Source: Poriferisodalis sp965221945
GTDB taxonomy: Bacteria > Actinomycetota > Acidimicrobiia > Acidimicrobiales > Poriferisodalaceae
Assembly (NCBI RefSeq): GCF_965221945.1
Contig: NZ_OZ244925.1
Coordinates: forward strand, 62,001-126,000
Length of the DNA: 64,000 nt
Reading direction: 5' to 3'
In this document: positions 16,986 through 25,066 of the stretch, piece by piece
How the letters are laid out: each line of letters opens with the position of its first letter
How positions within the stretch are numbered: the first letter of the stretch is position 1
The notes under the pieces: generated by a model
Database searches by the model: none
Told to the model about the DNA's origin: nothing
Seen by the model: only the letters and a program-made list of their open reading frames with translations
Program-made: the position numbers and the translations under genes

Positions 16986-17064
16986 GTTCTTGCCACCAGC
17001 ACCGTCAGTGGTAGGTTCACAGTGCCGCAGAGACACGGCCGGATCTCCGGGGGAAGGGGAGTCC

Positions 17065-17319
17065 ATGCCGATCGAGTCATCAGGCCATAGTGCTGGCAAC
17101 CCGAGGCTGTACGAGGTCATCGAGGGCACGCCCCGCGAGGGCCCCGGCCCGACGATCTGGGCGTGGCCGCAAATTGTCGATTATCTCAAGGTCGCCGGAC
17201 AGCCGGTCCAAGGGCCTTGGCCGCCCCACCAGGAGCGACGTCCCGATCCCGATGCCGAGGCGATGCCGCGAGCTGTGCCGGATCCGCAGGGACCTGGTGG
17301 GCAGTCGACGGGGGGCTGA
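17065..17319 (+). CDS. 84-residue protein at the head of the CO dehydrogenase operon
   Basis: A strong purine-rich ribosome site (GGGGGAAGGGGAG) precedes ATG 17065. The protein has a recognisable core, LYEVIEGTPREGPGPTIWAWPQIVDYLKVAGQPVQGPWPPH, followed by a proline-rich, charged tail ending in GGG-type residues. It has no membrane segment or cysteine. I do not recognise the family. Its stop is only three bases before coxM, so it is translated with the CO dehydrogenase subunits and may be an accessory or assembly factor. Confidence 0.7.
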   Translation: MPIESSGHSAGNPRLYEVIEGTPREGPGPTIWAWPQIVDYLKVAGQPVQGPWPPHQERRPDPDAEAMPRAVPDPQGPGGQSTGG

Positions 17320-17322
17320 GGT

Positions 17323-18198
17323 ATGTATCCATCCCGCTTCCGCTACGAAGCCCCCTCGACACTCGCCGAGGCCATAGCCCTGCTCGCCGCTGCTGATGGC
17401 GAGGCGAAGATCCTTGCGGGGGGCCAGAGCCTCATCCCGATGATGAAGCTGCGTTTCGCCGCCCCGGCGATGCTCGTCGACATCAACGGCGTCAGTGGTC
17501 TCGACTACCACCGGGCCGATGCCGATGGCACCTATCGCATCGGTGCGCTGTGCCGTCACGCCGATCTCGAGAAATCGGCAACGCTCGGCGATCATCAACC
17601 CACGATCGCTGCGGCGGCCCCCATTGTGGCCGACCCGCTCGTGCGCACACGAGGGACGCTGGTCGGCTCGGTGTGCCACGCCGACCCGCAGGGCGACTGG
17701 GCCTCGGTGATGGTCTCGCTGGAGGGAGCCATCGTGGCCCAAGGCCCGAACGGGCAACGGACCATTCCGGTCAACGACTTCATCGACGGTCCGTTCCAGA
17801 CGGTGCTCGCTCCCGACGAGATCGCCGTCGAGGCGGTGGTTCCGCCAGCGCGTGGGACCCGGGCCGGCGGTTACCTCAAGCTTGAACGCCGTGTCGGCGA
17901 CTTCGCCACCGTCGGCGTGGCGGTCTCGGTGGAGATGTCGGGCGACAGTGTTGCTCGGGCGGGCATCGGGCTGACCGGTGTCGGGCCTGCCACCATCAAC
18001 GCTTCGGGCGCAGCGGCGGCTTTGGTCGGCACGTCGCTCGATAGCGACGCCGTCGATGCGGCGGCTCAGCTCGCCGCCGAAGCGGCCCAGCCGCGCTCCG
18101 ACCACCGGGGAAGCGCCGACTACAAGCGCCACGTCGTCGCGACATTCGTGAGACGCCTCGGGGCGCAAATTCAGCGGTCTGGACAGAAGGCGGCCTGA
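17323..18198 (+). CDS. coxM: CO dehydrogenase medium (FAD) subunit
   Basis: The 291-residue protein is the flavoprotein subunit of aerobic molybdenum CO dehydrogenase. It carries the FAD-binding motifs AGGQSLIPMMKLR near residue 32 and TRGTLVGSVCHADPQGDW near residue 108, plus the C-terminal CODH_C domain (GYLKLERRVGDFATVGVA and on). It passes electrons from the iron-sulfur subunit to the quinone side. The order M-S-L immediately downstream is that of form I CO dehydrogenases. A one-base gap separates it from coxS. Confidence 0.93.
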   Translation: MYPSRFRYEAPSTLAEAIALLAAADGEAKILAGGQSLIPMMKLRFAAPAMLVDINGVSGLDYHRADADGTYRIGALCRHADLEKSATLGDHQPTIAAAAPIVADPLVRTRGTLVGSVCHADPQGDWASVMVSLEGAIVAQGPNGQRTIPVNDFIDGPFQTVLAPDEIAVEAVVPPARGTRAGGYLKLERRVGDFATVGVAVSVEMSGDSVARAGIGLTGVGPATINASGAAAALVGTSLDSDAVDAAAQLAAEAAQPRSDHRGSADYKRHVVATFVRRLGAQIQRSGQKAA

Positions 18199-18199
18199 C

Positions 18200-18787
<588 letters not shown>

Positions 18788-18788
18788 G

Positions 18789-21170
18789 ATGGCGCTCGAC
18801 GAGATCAAGATCGGCGGCCTCGGCGCCAGCCGGCGCCGGGTCGAGGACAACCGCTTCATCCGCGGCAAGGGCAACTACATCGACGACATCGCCCTGCCCG
18901 GGATGCTGCACATGGAGATCCTCCGCAGCCCCTTGGCGCACGCTCGAATCAGGTCCATCGATGTCAGCGGCGCTTGGGCGATCCCCGGCGTTCGCCTCGT
19001 GCTCACAGGCGACATGCTGGCTGCACGGAATCTGGCGTGGATGCCGACGCTGTCGTACGACACCCAGGCGGTCCTCGCCACTGACAAGGTCAGATTCCAG
19101 GGGCAGGAGGTCGCGTGTGTCGTCGCCGACGACCCCTACATCGCGAAGGACGGCTGCGAAGCCATCATCGTCGACTACGAACCGTTGCCGCCCATCGTCA
19201 ACCCGACCCAGGCGCTGGCCCCCGACGCGCCGCTGATCCGCGACGACAAGACCGGCCAGAACGACAACGTGGTGTTCGATTGGGAGGTCGGCGACCGGGT
19301 GGGCACCGATCGGGCCTTCGCCGAGGCCGACGAGGTCTCGACCATCGAGATGCACTACCCGCGCTCCCACCCGTCGCCCATCGAGACCTGCGGCTCCATC
19401 GCCGACTTCGACCGGGCGACCTCGAAACTCACCGTGTACATGACCACCCAGGCGCCGCACATCATCCGGGCCGCAGTGGCACTGGTGGCCGAGCTGCCCG
19501 AGCACATGATCCGCATCGTCTCTCCCGACCTCGGCGGCGGTTTCGGGAACAAGGTGCCGGTGTATCCGGGCTACGTGGTGTCGATCCTGGCTTCGATCCT
19601 GCTCGAAAGCCCCGTCAAGTGGATCGAGGACAAGAGCGGGAACCTCATCTCCACCGGATTCGGCCGCGACATCTACCTCAAGGGCGAGATGGCGCTGCGC
19701 CGGAACGGCCGCATTCTGGGCGTGCGCATGCACACCGACTCCGACCATGGCGCGTTCTTTTCCGATGCCCAGCCGAGCAAGTTCAAGATCGGCCTGATGC
19801 ACTCGGCGTTTGCCTGCTACGACATCCCGGCTGCCCACCTCACCGCCCAGGGCGTCTACACCAACAAGGCGCCGGGAGGCGTCGCGTATCGATGCTCCTT
19901 CCGGGTCACCGAAGCCATGTACTTCCAGGAGCGCATGGTGCAAGCCGCCGCCGACGACCTCGGCATGGACCAGGCCGAGTTCCGCCGGATCAATCTGGTT
20001 CGAGACGACGACTTCCCGCATCGCACTCCCTACGGGTTCCTGACCGACTCCGGCCAGTATCAGAAGTGCCTCGACCTCGGCCTCGAGGCGATCGGCTACG
20101 ACGACTTCTTGCGGCAGAAGGAAGATGCCCGCAAGCGGGGCCGGCTCTTGGGCATCGGCATCTCGACGATGACCGAGCCCCTCGGGGCCGGCAACAGCCG
20201 GGAATACGACATTTTGGGAATCAAGATGTTCGACTCCGCCGAGCTGAAGGTGCACATGACCGGCAAGGCGCTGCTGCGCACCGGTGCCAAGTCCCAGGGT
20301 CAAGGCCACGAGACCACCTGGGCACAGATCGTCGCCCACGAACTCGGTATCCCGGCCGAAGATGTGCTCGTCGAGGAGGGCGATACCGACACGGCCCCGT
20401 TCGGCATGGGGACCTACGCATCGCGCAGCACCCCCGTGGCCGGGGCGGCCGTTGCGATGGTGTCGCGCAAGATCCGCGCCAAGGCCCGCAAGATTGCCGC
20501 TCACCTGCTGGAGGTGTCCGAAGAGGACATCGAGTGGGAACTCGGGCGGTTCTCGATTCGCGGCGCCCCTGACCGAGGCGTGACGATCCAGGATTGCGCA
20601 TTTGCCGCCTACAGCAACATGCCTGACGGCATGGAGCCGGGCCTTGAGAACAACGCCTACTACGACCCTCCCAACCTGACGTGGCCGTTCGCCTGCTACA
20701 TCGCGACCGTCGAGGTCGATCCCGAGACCGGCGTGTGGGACGTCTTGCGGGTGGTGGCCGTGGACGACTGCGGTGTGCGCATCAACCCAATGATTGTCGA
20801 GGGCCAGATCATGGGCGGCCTCACCGAGGCGTATGCCATGGCCAACATGCAATTCATCACCTTCGACGAGGACGGCAACTGCATCGGCTCCAACTACATG
20901 GACTACTTGCTGCCGACGGCTTGGGAAACACCGGGCTTCGAGCTGCACGAGGTGGTGACCCCGTGCCCGCACCATCCCATCGGGGCCAAGGGCGTCGGGG
21001 AATGCGCCACCGTCGGCGGTCCTGCAGCGTTCGTCAACGCCGTCATGGACGCGATCTCCGACACCGGCGTGCGCAATATCGACATGCCGCTGCTGCCTGA
21101 TCGGGTCTATGAAGCCATCACCCAGCGTCACGACGTCTCCGGCGCACCGCCGGTGAAGACAGAGCCGTGA
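18789..21170 (+). CDS. coxL: Form I aerobic CO dehydrogenase large (molybdenum) subunit
   Basis: The 793-residue catalytic subunit oxidises CO to CO2 at a Mo-Cu site. The diagnostic form I active-site loop AYRCSFR is present, with the copper-binding cysteine at residue 369 (codon at 19893). Form II relatives have AYRGAGR instead. Other family landmarks are RVEDNRFIRGKGNYIDDI, LGGGFGNKVP, the molybdopterin-contact GQGHETTWAQI, and GVGECATVGGPAAFVNAV with the base glutamate near the C-terminus. The upstream start at 18741 is rejected because ATG 18789 begins the conserved region. The next gene overlaps its stop codon. Confidence 0.95.
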   Translation: MALDEIKIGGLGASRRRVEDNRFIRGKGNYIDDIALPGMLHMEILRSPLAHARIRSIDVSGAWAIPGVRLVLTGDMLAARNLAWMPTLSYDTQAVLATDKVRFQGQEVACVVADDPYIAKDGCEAIIVDYEPLPPIVNPTQALAPDAPLIRDDKTGQNDNVVFDWEVGDRVGTDRAFAEADEVSTIEMHYPRSHPSPIETCGSIADFDRATSKLTVYMTTQAPHIIRAAVALVAELPEHMIRIVSPDLGGGFGNKVPVYPGYVVSILASILLESPVKWIEDKSGNLISTGFGRDIYLKGEMALRRNGRILGVRMHTDSDHGAFFSDAQPSKFKIGLMHSAFACYDIPAAHLTAQGVYTNKAPGGVAYRCSFRVTEAMYFQERMVQAAADDLGMDQAEFRRINLVRDDDFPHRTPYGFLTDSGQYQKCLDLGLEAIGYDDFLRQKEDARKRGRLLGIGISTMTEPLGAGNSREYDILGIKMFDSAELKVHMTGKALLRTGAKSQGQGHETTWAQIVAHELGIPAEDVLVEEGDTDTAPFGMGTYASRSTPVAGAAVAMVSRKIRAKARKIAAHLLEVSEEDIEWELGRFSIRGAPDRGVTIQDCAFAAYSNMPDGMEPGLENNAYYDPPNLTWPFACYIATVEVDPETGVWDVLRVVAVDDCGVRINPMIVEGQIMGGLTEAYAMANMQFITFDEDGNCIGSNYMDYLLPTAWETPGFELHEVVTPCPHHPIGAKGVGECATVGGPAAFVNAVMDAISDTGVRNIDMPLLPDRVYEAITQRHDVSGAPPVKTEP

Positions 21171-22126
21171 GCGAACCCGTTCTTGCCGAGCACAGGGCCG
21201 TCGAGGGCGGGGCCGTCGCAGGCTGGGGCGTCCTGGAACAGGCCATCGAACTCGCACGCAGCGGTGAGGCATTCGTGTTGGCAACGGTTGTCTGGCGCGA
21301 AGCCCCGACCTCGGGGCAGCAGGGATCTCGTGCCATCTACACGGCCTCGGGCGAGATCTACGGCTGGATCGGCGGCGCGTGCGCTGAGCCGGTGTTCATC
21401 CGGGAGGCCATCGCAACGCTTGAAGCCGGGACGCCGCGGTTGCTGGCGCTCGGCGCGAGCGATCGTTTCGGCGATCTCCCCCAAGGCACGACCGCGGTGG
21501 CCATGTCGTGCCAGAGCGAAGGCGCCTTGCAGATCTATCTGGAGCCCGTCGTGGCCGAACCTCACCTGGTGATCGTCGGAAGCTCGCCGATGGCGACGAC
21601 CCTGTCGGCGCTCGCCAGTCAACTCGACTGGCGTGTCGAGCTGGTCACCGGCTCCGAGTTCAGCGAGGGATTGCTCACACCGCAGTCGATCGTCGTCGTC
21701 GCCACCCAAGGACACGGCGACGAAGACGTGCTGGGGGGCGCGCTCAAGGCGGCTCCGGCTTATGTGGGCCTCGTCGCGTCCAGCCGCAGGGGAGAGAGCG
21801 TGCGTGCGCTGCTCGTTGCTCAGGGGGCCGACCAAGCCCAACTCAGCACCTTACGGGTCCCGGCAGGACTGGATCTCGGCAGCACTTCTCACAAAGAGGT
21901 CGCTGTGTCGATCCTGGCCGAGCTGGTGCAATTGCGAGCACAGGGTGCGTTCGCTGCCCCGGTCACCCCCCAAGCGCCCACGACAGCCACGGCTATCGAT
22001 CCCGTCTGCGGCATGACGGTCCAGATCGATCCGGCTGCTGTCTCACTGGAGGTGGGAGACGAGGTCTTCTACTTCTGCTGTGCAAGGTGCCGGACGGCCT
22101 ATGCGCGTGAACAGGGAGTCGCCTGA
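21167..22126 (+). CDS. XdhC/CoxI-type cofactor-insertion protein fused to a C-terminal YHS domain
   Basis: The 319-residue protein starts at a GTG overlapping the coxL stop. Residues ~10-240 are an XdhC/CoxI-type module (ATVVWREAPTSGQQGSRAIY, GWIGGACAEPVFIREAI, then a Rossmann-like HLVIVGSSPMATTLSALA). Such proteins handle molybdenum cofactor for enzymes of the xanthine-oxidase family. Residues ~275-315 form a YHS metal-binding domain, DPVCGMTV...VFYFCCARCRTAY, with a Cys-rich end. YHS domains are often copper-associated, which is attractive because CO dehydrogenase needs a Mo-Cu site. That copper role is my inference. The gene overlaps coxG by one base. Confidence 0.85.
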   Translation: MSEPVLAEHRAVEGGAVAGWGVLEQAIELARSGEAFVLATVVWREAPTSGQQGSRAIYTASGEIYGWIGGACAEPVFIREAIATLEAGTPRLLALGASDRFGDLPQGTTAVAMSCQSEGALQIYLEPVVAEPHLVIVGSSPMATTLSALASQLDWRVELVTGSEFSEGLLTPQSIVVVATQGHGDEDVLGGALKAAPAYVGLVASSRRGESVRALLVAQGADQAQLSTLRVPAGLDLGSTSHKEVAVSILAELVQLRAQGAFAAPVTPQAPTTATAIDPVCGMTVQIDPAAVSLEVGDEVFYFCCARCRTAYAREQGVA

Positions 22127-22710
22127 TGGAGATCACCAATCAGTTCGGGGTCGCTCAGCCGCTGGAGGCTGTGTGGGACTTCTTCGGTGACGTCCCGCAG
22201 GTTGCCGCGTGCCTGCCCGGCACGGAGCTGACCACCGAGCTGGGAGACGATCGCTTCGGCGGCACGGTGTCCATCGGTCTCGGTCCGATCAAGATGGATT
22301 TCGACGGCGGCGCTGAGATCACCCACCGCGACGTTGAGGCCCGCACCATCTCCGTCGCCGCCAGCGGCAGCGATCGCAAGGGCCGGGGCGAAGCGACGCT
22401 CGCACTCGACGTAAGCCTTGCCCCGGCTGCGGACGGCACCACCGTCGACGTCGCCATGGATCTGCAGCTCTCCGGGCCGGCCGCGCAGTATGGGCGTGGC
22501 TTGGTGAGCGACATCACCGCAGTGCTGCTGAACGATTTTGCCGCCAACGTGCAGAACCGACTGGCTGCGATCGCGGCGGGCCGTGACCCCGATCCCCTCA
22601 GCCAAGCCCAAGCCGCCGGCGGCGTTGCCATCGGTGTGCGCGCCGCGCGCATGGGGCTCGCGCGCGTCCTACGTCGATTCGCCCTGCCTTACCGCCCCGA
22701 GGCCGTCTGA
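22126..22710 (+). CDS. coxG: CoxG, SRPBCC-family CO dehydrogenase accessory protein
   Basis: The 194-residue protein has the CoxG/SRPBCC fold: FGVAQPLEAVWDFFGDVPQVAACLPG near the start and GPIKMDFDGGAEI, ending around residue 160. The C-terminal helix (ARMGLARVLRRFAL) is amphipathic or membrane-associating. CoxG is required for function of aerobic CO dehydrogenase, and its lipid-binding-like pocket is linked to membrane or quinone interaction. It is translationally coupled to the gene before it and followed 10 bases later by the first small membrane protein. Confidence 0.92.
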   Translation: MEITNQFGVAQPLEAVWDFFGDVPQVAACLPGTELTTELGDDRFGGTVSIGLGPIKMDFDGGAEITHRDVEARTISVAASGSDRKGRGEATLALDVSLAPAADGTTVDVAMDLQLSGPAAQYGRGLVSDITAVLLNDFAANVQNRLAAIAAGRDPDPLSQAQAAGGVAIGVRAARMGLARVLRRFALPYRPEAV

Positions 22711-22720
22711 GGAGGCTGTT

Positions 22721-22972
22721 GTGCTCTGGTGGATTGGAAACCTGATTCTGCTGCTGGTGGTAGTGCCGGTGGCGGTCGCACTGCTGAACCGGGTACTGGC
22801 TGCCATCGAGCGGATCCGCAAAGCCAGCGACGAGATCCTGACTGCGGGCGTGGCGGTCATCGGAGAACTCGACACCACGCGCGATCTGCTTGCAACGACT
22901 GACGAGACGATCGAAGAGGTAGCAGACGGTGCGGTGCGCTACGCCGGTTCGGTCGGGAAGCTCTTGGGCTGA
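22721..22972 (+). CDS. Small one-helix membrane protein, array member 1
   Basis: An 83-residue protein beginning at GTG 22721 behind a GGAGG ribosome site. The N-terminal membrane helix WWIGNLILLLVVVPVAVALL is followed by a charged, heptad-like helical region (NRVLAAIERIRKASDEILTAG...DTTRDLLATTDETIEEVADG). It resembles members 3 and 4 downstream: one helix, then R-x2-I and I/L-rich helical repeats. It is not recognised as a named family. It follows coxG directly, so a role in membrane attachment or electron transfer of CO dehydrogenase is inferred. Confidence 0.78.
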   Translation: MLWWIGNLILLLVVVPVAVALLNRVLAAIERIRKASDEILTAGVAVIGELDTTRDLLATTDETIEEVADGAVRYAGSVGKLLG

Positions 22973-22983
22973 AGGGAGTTCTG

Positions 22984-23211
22984 ATGCCTGCTGTTGCCTG
23001 GGTCACTGTCATCATCGGCGGCCTGATCATCGTGGCTGCCGCTGTCGGGTTGCTGCGAGTGGCGCTCCACTTGCGGGCGGTCCACAGCACGCTCGTGGCG
23101 GTCGCGGGCGGTGTTGGTGTCATCGCCGACCAGACCTCGACAGTCCCGACCGTGTTGCCGTCGGTGAATGCGACGCTCAAGCCCGTGCGGGACTTCTGCG
23201 AATCGATCTGA
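22984..23211 (+). CDS. Small one-helix membrane protein, array member 2
   Basis: A 75-residue protein, ATG 22984, with GAAGGGAG upstream. The hydrophobic helix VTVIIGGLIIVAAAVGLLRVAL fills residues 7-28. The remaining ~45 residues (LRAVHSTLVAVAGGVGVIADQTS...SVNATLKPVRDFCESI) are a short helical tail with one cysteine near the end. It is the shortest and most divergent member of the set. Eleven bases separate it from member 1, consistent with one transcript. Confidence 0.75.
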   Translation: MPAVAWVTVIIGGLIIVAAAVGLLRVALHLRAVHSTLVAVAGGVGVIADQTSTVPTVLPSVNATLKPVRDFCESI

Positions 23212-23224
23212 GGGAGGGAATGCC

Positions 23225-23491
23225 GTGATACTGCTACTCGCTCAAGAGTCGACAACCGGGTGGACAATCGGCTACGTCATCGGCATCGTCGTGGTGATCG
23301 CGGTGGTCGCGCTCGTCGTGCCGATCCTGATGCTGGCTCGTTCGATCGGCAATCGGGCATCGGAGATCAACGCCGGGCTGGAAGACGCGGTCACCAACAC
23401 GGCGTCGCTGGCGGAATTGAACACCACGATCGAGGCGGCATCGACAATCGTCGCCGGCCTGAAGCGTGGTCGGGCCCGGTTAGGAGGCTGA
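23225..23491 (+). CDS. Small one-helix membrane protein, array member 3
   Basis: An 88-residue protein from GTG 23225 with a GAGGGAGG ribosome site. The helix IGIVVVIAVVALVVPILMLA is followed by RSIGNRASEINAGLEDAVTN and TASLAELNTTIEAASTIVAGL. It aligns clearly with member 4 (shared VVVIxVV, R-x-I-x2-R, I-x3-LE-x-A-x2-NTA, then a GL), so the two are paralogues by local duplication. Function is unknown. The gene ends one base before member 4. Confidence 0.75.
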   Translation: MILLLAQESTTGWTIGYVIGIVVVIAVVALVVPILMLARSIGNRASEINAGLEDAVTNTASLAELNTTIEAASTIVAGLKRGRARLGG

Positions 23492-23492
23492 G

Positions 23493-23783
23493 ATGGACCT
23501 ACTGGCTCTGACCGACACCCAAGAAAACCTTTGGTGGGGGGTCATCATCGGCGGCTTCGTCGTGATCATCGCTGTGGTCGTCCTGCTCACGATGCTCGTG
23601 CTGCTTGTGCGGACGATCGAGCAGCGGGTGGCAACGATCAAGGACACGCTCGAACGAGCGGCTGCCAACACCGCCGACACTGCCCTGATCGGCGAGACCG
23701 CCGCTCAAGTCGATGCGGTCCTAACCGAAGGCCTTGAACACCACCTGTTCTTGGGCCGTGTCCTCGACAAGGTGCGCTCATGA
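23493..23783 (+). CDS. Small one-helix membrane protein, array member 4
   Basis: A 96-residue protein from ATG 23493. A short N-terminal segment leads into GVIIGGFVVIIAVVVLLTMLVLLV. Then comes RTIEQRVATIKDTLERAAAN and TADTALIGETAAQVDAVLTEGL, parallel to member 3. The C-terminal HHLFLGRVLDKVRS is extra. It overlaps member 5 by four bases (ATGA), so the two are translationally coupled. Confidence 0.77.
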   Translation: MDLLALTDTQENLWWGVIIGGFVVIIAVVVLLTMLVLLVRTIEQRVATIKDTLERAAANTADTALIGETAAQVDAVLTEGLEHHLFLGRVLDKVRS

Positions 23784-24142
23784 CGACGCTCGTAGTCCTC
23801 TCCGTCATCCTGATCGGACTGTTCATTGCCGGGCTGGCGTTTTACCTGTTCATCGTGGGAGGTCAGCTGACCCGGATCGCTGGGCTGCTGGAAGAGTGCT
23901 CGCAGATCGTGTGGAAGATCAAGGCAGACGCCGAAGCCGTCGAGCCTGGTGTCGAGCGCATCAACAACACCGGCGGCGTCATCGCGGGAGCGTTGCCGCT
24001 GCTGTACGGCATGGCCGAAGGCATCGTGGCTGGCGCCACCTATGAGCCTGAGCCCGAGCCTCGCGAGCCTGTGCCGGCCCGGCCGGCAATGGGCACGCGC
24101 CGCAGCCGGCTCCACGACGCCGTCGGTTACCACCCCGAATAG
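23780..24142 (+). CDS. Small one-helix membrane protein, array member 5, with Pro/Glu tail
   Basis: A 120-residue protein. The membrane helix VLSVILIGLFIAGLAFYLFIVGGQL is followed by RIAGLLEECSQIVWKIKADAE, INNTGGVIAGALPLLYGMAEGIVAG, and a Pro/Glu-rich segment (EPEPEPREPVPARPA) with a basic C-terminus. The tail distinguishes it from members 1-4. It is the last gene of the plus-strand CO dehydrogenase block. The next gene converges from the other strand 114 bases away, with no obvious strong terminator between them. Confidence 0.78.
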   Translation: MTTLVVLSVILIGLFIAGLAFYLFIVGGQLTRIAGLLEECSQIVWKIKADAEAVEPGVERINNTGGVIAGALPLLYGMAEGIVAGATYEPEPEPREPVPARPAMGTRRSRLHDAVGYHPE

Positions 24143-24256
24143 CGCAGCGCCTGACGCCGTTCTGAACCGGTACTTGTTTCAACGTCGCAGAGTTCCCTGC
24201 CGTCTGCGCAATTCGGGCATCTGTGCCGGTTCGCTCACGCGCTCGCCTGCCGAAGA

Positions 24257-24724
24257 TCAGTTCACTCCAGAGCCGGGGTTCCGCTCTGTCGAGCCGCTTG
24301 GATTGCGTGTAGTGGTCAGCGGTCCAGCGGTGGGGGCTCGGTAGCTGCCGATCCACTCGTCCTTCCAAACCTGGTCGAACTGTTCGGGCGCGCAGCCGGG
24401 TCGGTAGATGGCGACCAACTCGCGGACGATCTGTTCGCGATGCGAGCGCAACCCGCCTGGGACCTCATAGGTGCAGATGTGGAGGTTCCACTTGTTGGCG
24501 GCGCGCCGCTCCCAACACTTGGCGCGCGGGTGGCCGAACGGCAGCCCGGCCGCAGCCAGGTTGTCCGCGTGGTCGACGTCGATTACGGCGTAGTCGTATG
24601 GTCGGCCGTCGGGATCGGCTCGGTACAGGATCGCGAACACGGCCGCAATTGCAGGCGGCGTCCAGCCGCCGAGCACCCTGGGTCCCTCGAATGGGTAACC
24701 GGCGAGCGAGCCCAGTCGGATCAT
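24257..24724 (-). CDS. Conserved hypothetical protein downstream of coxE
   Basis: The 155-residue protein (ATG 24724) has a compact globular sequence: LGSLAGYPFEGPRVL, AVFAILYRADPDGRPYDYAVIDV, HPRAKCWERRAANKW, THICTYEVPGGL-like strand HICTYEVPGGL, then REQIVRELVAIYRPGC and VWKDEWIG, with a Ser/Thr-rich tail. I have a sense of seeing this family in actinobacterial genomes but know no function. It is the last gene of the minus-strand cox block. Start choice is uncertain because three ATGATCCG motifs lie in a row there. Confidence 0.65.
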   Translation of the reverse strand: MIRLGSLAGYPFEGPRVLGGWTPPAIAAVFAILYRADPDGRPYDYAVIDVDHADNLAAAGLPFGHPRAKCWERRAANKWNLHICTYEVPGGLRSHREQIVRELVAIYRPGCAPEQFDQVWKDEWIGSYRAPTAGPLTTTRNPSGSTERNPGSGVN

Positions 24725-24767
24725 TTGGGGCGGATCATCTGGGCCGGACACTTGGGCCGGATCATTC
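24722..24767 (-). repeat. Triplicated ATGATCCG start-region motif
   Basis: On the minus strand ATGATCCGGCCCAAG, ATGATCCGCCCCAA and ATGATCCGACTGGG begin at 24765, 24738 and 24724. The last one is the likely start of the 155-residue protein. The first overlaps the TGA stop of the gene upstream. It looks like small tandem duplication of a start region. Confidence 0.5.
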
Positions 24768-25061
24768 GTCGAATCCTGAGTCGCCGACCTCGAACTCGTC
24801 CTCGCCGATCACTTCAGCACGCGTCATCGGCCAGGCCGGAAGGTTCGCGGTCTCGACGGCCGCGGCGAAGGCCTCCATTGCCGTTTCGACGGCGATGTCG
24901 GCGTTTTCGGCCTCGATCACGATCTGAGCGCCGTACGCCATCGCGCCGACGCCCGATGCGATGCCGCCGAGCGGCGCGACCGCGTCGGCAAGCGCCACAA
25001 CCTCGCTGAGTTCGACGGGCCGGTCGCCCTCTGCCTGGATGGAGACGCTCCACTTGCTCAT
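24762..25061 (-). CDS. Small conserved protein (99 residues) after coxE
   Basis: The protein starts MSKWSVSIQAEGDRPVELSEVVALADAVA and continues GGIASGVGAMAYGAQIVIEAENADIAVETAMEAF, with an acidic C-terminus. The alternating strand-helix-strand pattern suggests a small alpha-beta fold of the ferredoxin-like kind, without cysteines. It has no membrane segment. I do not recognise a named family. It lies 5 bases after the coxE stop, so it belongs to the minus-strand cox transcript. Confidence 0.65.
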   Translation of the reverse strand: MSKWSVSIQAEGDRPVELSEVVALADAVAPLGGIASGVGAMAYGAQIVIEAENADIAVETAMEAFAAAVETANLPAWPMTRAEVIGEDEFEVGDSGFDE

Positions 25062-25066
25062 ACCGA

